A DNA stretch of 7,839 nt, from the NCBI GenBank assembly GCA_002434595.1, contig DJKK01000171.1, positions 14,216 through 22,054 of the forward strand. The letters run 5' to 3'. Source of the DNA: Alphaproteobacteria bacterium UBA6544 (GTDB lineage: Bacteria; Pseudomonadota; Alphaproteobacteria; UBA8366). A program made the translations under genes and the position numbers. This document shows, piece by piece, positions 5,776 through 7,839 of the stretch (positions are counted from its first letter, which is position 1; each line of letters begins with the position of its first letter). The notes beneath the pieces are model-generated. The model was given only the letters and a program-made list of their open reading frames with translations. It had not been told where the DNA came from and did not search any database.

Positions 5776-7203
5776 ATGGAAGCTCCCCTGCTGATTGCCA
5801 TTATCGCCGCCGTACTTGCTGCCGTCGCCGCTGTCTATTTCGCAATGCGCAGCCGCAGCGCCGAAGCGGGTGCAGCAACGCAGGACGACATGCTCACTGA
5901 TTTGCGCGAGGCCGCTGCGGAGAGCGACCGGCGGCTTGCGGTCACCACTACGCAGCTCGCCGAGATCCAATCCCAATTTGCAACGGCCGCTGCCGAGCGC
6001 GACCGGTTGCGCGAGGCGGAAAAAGATCTGATAACTCAGGTCGAAGTCCGGAAGAAGGAGATCGAACTCCAGAACGAGAAGCTGAAGGATTGGGAAGAAG
6101 CGCAGCGCAACTTCATGGAAAGCGCCAACGCCGCACTTGCGGAGAGTGCCACGAAACTCTCGAGCAAACTGCTTGAAGACCACAAACGCGAGGCCGTCGC
6201 CGCCAAGGAAGATTCAGAGAAACGGGTCAAGAAGGCGACAGAAGAGCTTTTCAAGCAATTCGAAACGGTTTCCCATTCCGTGGCCAGCCTCAACGAGCGA
6301 GTCGGGCGAAACGACGCCTTGGTCGAGACCGTACAGAAGGCCCTCTCCAGCCCCGGAGGAGCGGGTCAGTTCGCCGAAATCGGGTTGGAGAACAGCCTCA
6401 AGTCCTTCGGTCTTAAATCCGGACGCGATTACATCATCCAGCAGACCTTGGAAGCCGATGACGGCAGCCGGGTGCGGCCCGATGCGGTCGTGTTCCTGCC
6501 GTCCGATTCAGTCCTCGTGATCGATTGCAAGGCGTCGAAGTTCCTCTTCGACCTTGCGGCCGCCGAGGAAGAGGATACCCGGCAGGCCGCTTCCGAGAAC
6601 CTGCGGCGGACCATGCGCACACATCTGCGCGCACTCGGCGGCCGTGACTACGCGAGCGCGATCCAAGCCGAATACCGGCGGGCAGGAAAATCAAGCGAAA
6701 TTCGACGTACCCTTAACGTTATGTATCTGCCGAACGAGGGAGCGATCGAGAAGATTTCTAAGATCGACCCCGACTTCGCAACGGAAGCGGCAAAACTACG
6801 CATTACGGTGGTCGGCCCGACGGGACTTCTCGCGATCATCGCCTTTGCCCGGATCGACATCGACCTTGGTCAGCAGACCGAGAATCAGGAAAAGATCGTC
6901 GAGGCGACTCGCGTCCTGCTGGAGCGGACGGCCGTCATGATACGTCACGCCGCCGGCGTCGGGCGCGGTCTCAAGACGGCGTCGACGAATTACGGGAAAT
7001 GGCTGAGCTCAATCAACCGCAGCCTACTGCCCGCCACTCGAAACCTTGAAAAACTAGGGGTGCGCACCGACGGAAAGGTGCTGCCCAACCAGCTGCCGGG
7101 ATTCCAAGTGATAGAGAACGAGTCAGACGCCCTGATCGACGGCGAGGCGGCGGAAATCGAAACTCCCGAACAACTGACCCTGCCGGGCAACGAGAGTGAT
7201 TGA
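5776..7203 (+). CDS. rmuC: DNA recombination protein RmuC
   Basis: RmuC proteins are linked in E. coli to limiting recombination at inverted repeats. They carry a domain related to the PD-(D/E)xK nuclease fold, and their biochemical activity is poorly defined. The 475 residues show the standard plan. An N-terminal membrane anchor lies at about 4-24 (LLIAIIAAVLAAVAAVYFAM). An Ala/Glu/Lys/Arg-rich coiled coil spans about 35-190. The RmuC domain begins near 196 with GQFAEIGLENSLKSFGL and carries RPDAVVFLP (D236) and VIDCKASKF (D250, K252), which fit the D...DxK pattern. It continues through VMYLPNEGAIEK and the conserved GPTGLLAIIAF and runs to about 425. The acidic tail ends at the TGA at 7201-7203. 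An in-frame TGA at 5764-5766 leaves ATG 5776 as the natural start. The Shine-Dalgarno is weak. It faces the def operon divergently and converges on the broken DUF4139 gene. Confidence 0.95.
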   Translation: MEAPLLIAIIAAVLAAVAAVYFAMRSRSAEAGAATQDDMLTDLREAAAESDRRLAVTTTQLAEIQSQFATAAAERDRLREAEKDLITQVEVRKKEIELQNEKLKDWEEAQRNFMESANAALAESATKLSSKLLEDHKREAVAAKEDSEKRVKKATEELFKQFETVSHSVASLNERVGRNDALVETVQKALSSPGGAGQFAEIGLENSLKSFGLKSGRDYIIQQTLEADDGSRVRPDAVVFLPSDSVLVIDCKASKFLFDLAAAEEEDTRQAASENLRRTMRTHLRALGGRDYASAIQAEYRRAGKSSEIRRTLNVMYLPNEGAIEKISKIDPDFATEAAKLRITVVGPTGLLAIIAFARIDIDLGQQTENQEKIVEATRVLLERTAVMIRHAAGVGRGLKTASTNYGKWLSSINRSLLPATRNLEKLGVRTDGKVLPNQLPGFQVIENESDALIDGEAAEIETPEQLTLPGNESD

Positions 7204-7204
7204 T

Positions 7205-7839
7205 TTACCTTTCGGGCAGGCCGGGACCCAGCGGAAATTAGAACGGACCCGATAGCGCAGTGCCGCTTCGTCGGATGCCGGCAACTTGACCTGCCATACA
7301 GCCTGACGATCGATCCGCCGCGTGTGCGGTTGGAATACGAAAAGAATGCGCCACTCGCCGATCATCGATTCCAGGGCTTCGACGGTCACCAGTTCTGCTT
7401 TAGCGTTATTCAAGACAATTTCATAGACCCCTTACGCCGTGCCCTTGGGTAGGCCCTGTATGAAATAGTCCGTAAGTTTTCTCCGGGCGGTCACGTCGGG
7501 CGCGCGCCCATCGTTCCGATGGGTCAAGATGAAGGGTATAATCCGCGGACCAGCCAAGTCCCTGTGCGAGATGGGTGAGACGGCAGTCTTGGGTCGCAGT
7601 GCACGGCGCCTCGAGATCGAGTTCCAATGTTGGCTTATGCAGGGTACCTAGCGGCAGCCCGGGTAGCGCAATGCGCCCGAGCGGCACGACCTCGACATGC
7701 CCATCCAATTCCACAAGCGGTTTCGGTTGCGCACGTAATAGCATGGTCGGCCGCACAATTTCCTCCGCATTGGCGTGGTTCACCGTTACTACTGAGACGG
7801 TCTGTCCTACAAATAGGGATAGAAGGGAAGAGGCCGATT
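7205..7839 (-). pseudogene. Broken DUF4139-family gene, central part deleted (5' end outside window)
   Basis: Two pieces of one family are seen on the minus strand. The N-terminal piece is open from the window edge (7838) down to about 7514. It includes LFVGQTVSVVTVNHANAEEI, LVELDGHVEVVPLGRIALPG, LGTLHKPTLELDLEA and the hallmark GLGWSADYTLHLDPSE (family GLSWxADY). The C-terminal piece is in another frame from about 7509: APDVTARRKLTDYFIQG, then a TAA stop at 7434-7432, then GVYEIVLNNAKAELVTVEAL, IGEWRIL, AVWQVKLPASDEAALRYRVR, ending near 7228. Full-length members have a long stretch between these two parts, so the middle is probably deleted (inferred), with a frameshift at the join. The GTG at 7783 is in frame but the homologous sequence runs upstream of it. 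The original stop is uncertain: the C-terminal frame stays open to 7123, inside the rmuC 3' end, and another frame stops at 7205. Family function is unknown. Confidence 0.82.

Noticed and set aside
7178..7222. Possible rmuC terminator using CCTGCC and GGGCAGG around the stop codon
   Set aside because: The two arms are about 30 bases apart and no T-run follows, so it does not fit an intrinsic terminator.
7123..7413. 96-codon minus-strand frame considered as an intact small gene
   Set aside because: Its start would be inside the conserved DUF4139 C-terminal stretch, homology continues upstream past a stop, and its end runs into rmuC. It is better explained as part of the broken gene.

Overview
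The window is GC-rich bacterial chromosome, most likely from an alphaproteobacterium, perhaps Rhodospirillales-like. The evidence is the clustering of dapD, dapE, truA, fmt, def and rmuC and the character of the proteins. This is a judgement from recalled gene order and motif style, not from a search. No rRNA, tRNA, CRISPR array, insertion sequence or phage gene was seen.

Left part (1-3023, + strand): the 3' end of dapD, then a decayed GFA-family (glutathione-dependent formaldehyde-activating enzyme/CENP-V type) gene, then intact dapE, then two small membrane proteins that look like diverged tandem copies of each other. The junctions are tight: the remnant ends at the dapE start, dapE and the first membrane gene share one base, and the two membrane genes overlap by 4 bases. 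The block therefore reads as one transcript. DapD and DapE are two steps of the succinylase route to meso-diaminopimelate and lysine.

Middle part (3005-5685, - strand): def, a GNAT acetyltransferase, fmt and truA, transcribed in that order with gaps or overlaps of about 4 bases. Fmt adds the formyl group to initiator Met-tRNA, Def removes it from nascent proteins, and TruA makes pseudouridines in tRNA anticodon arms, so this is a translation operon. Its 3' end overlaps the last gene of the dap block tail to tail by 19 bases.

Right part (5692-7839): a short intergenic stretch separates def from the divergent rmuC, which is intact and has an N-terminal membrane anchor, a long coiled coil and a nuclease-like domain. 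Beyond rmuC, on the opposite strand, is a broken DUF4139-family gene. Its N-terminal and C-terminal pieces are recognisable but sit in different frames, the middle of the domain is missing, and there is an in-frame stop.

The main unusual observation is the two dispensable genes caught in decay, one inside and one beside blocks of intact core genes. This suggests relaxed selection or genome reduction. No clearly new biological system was found. The least explained intact element is the pair of paralogous membrane proteins downstream of dapE.
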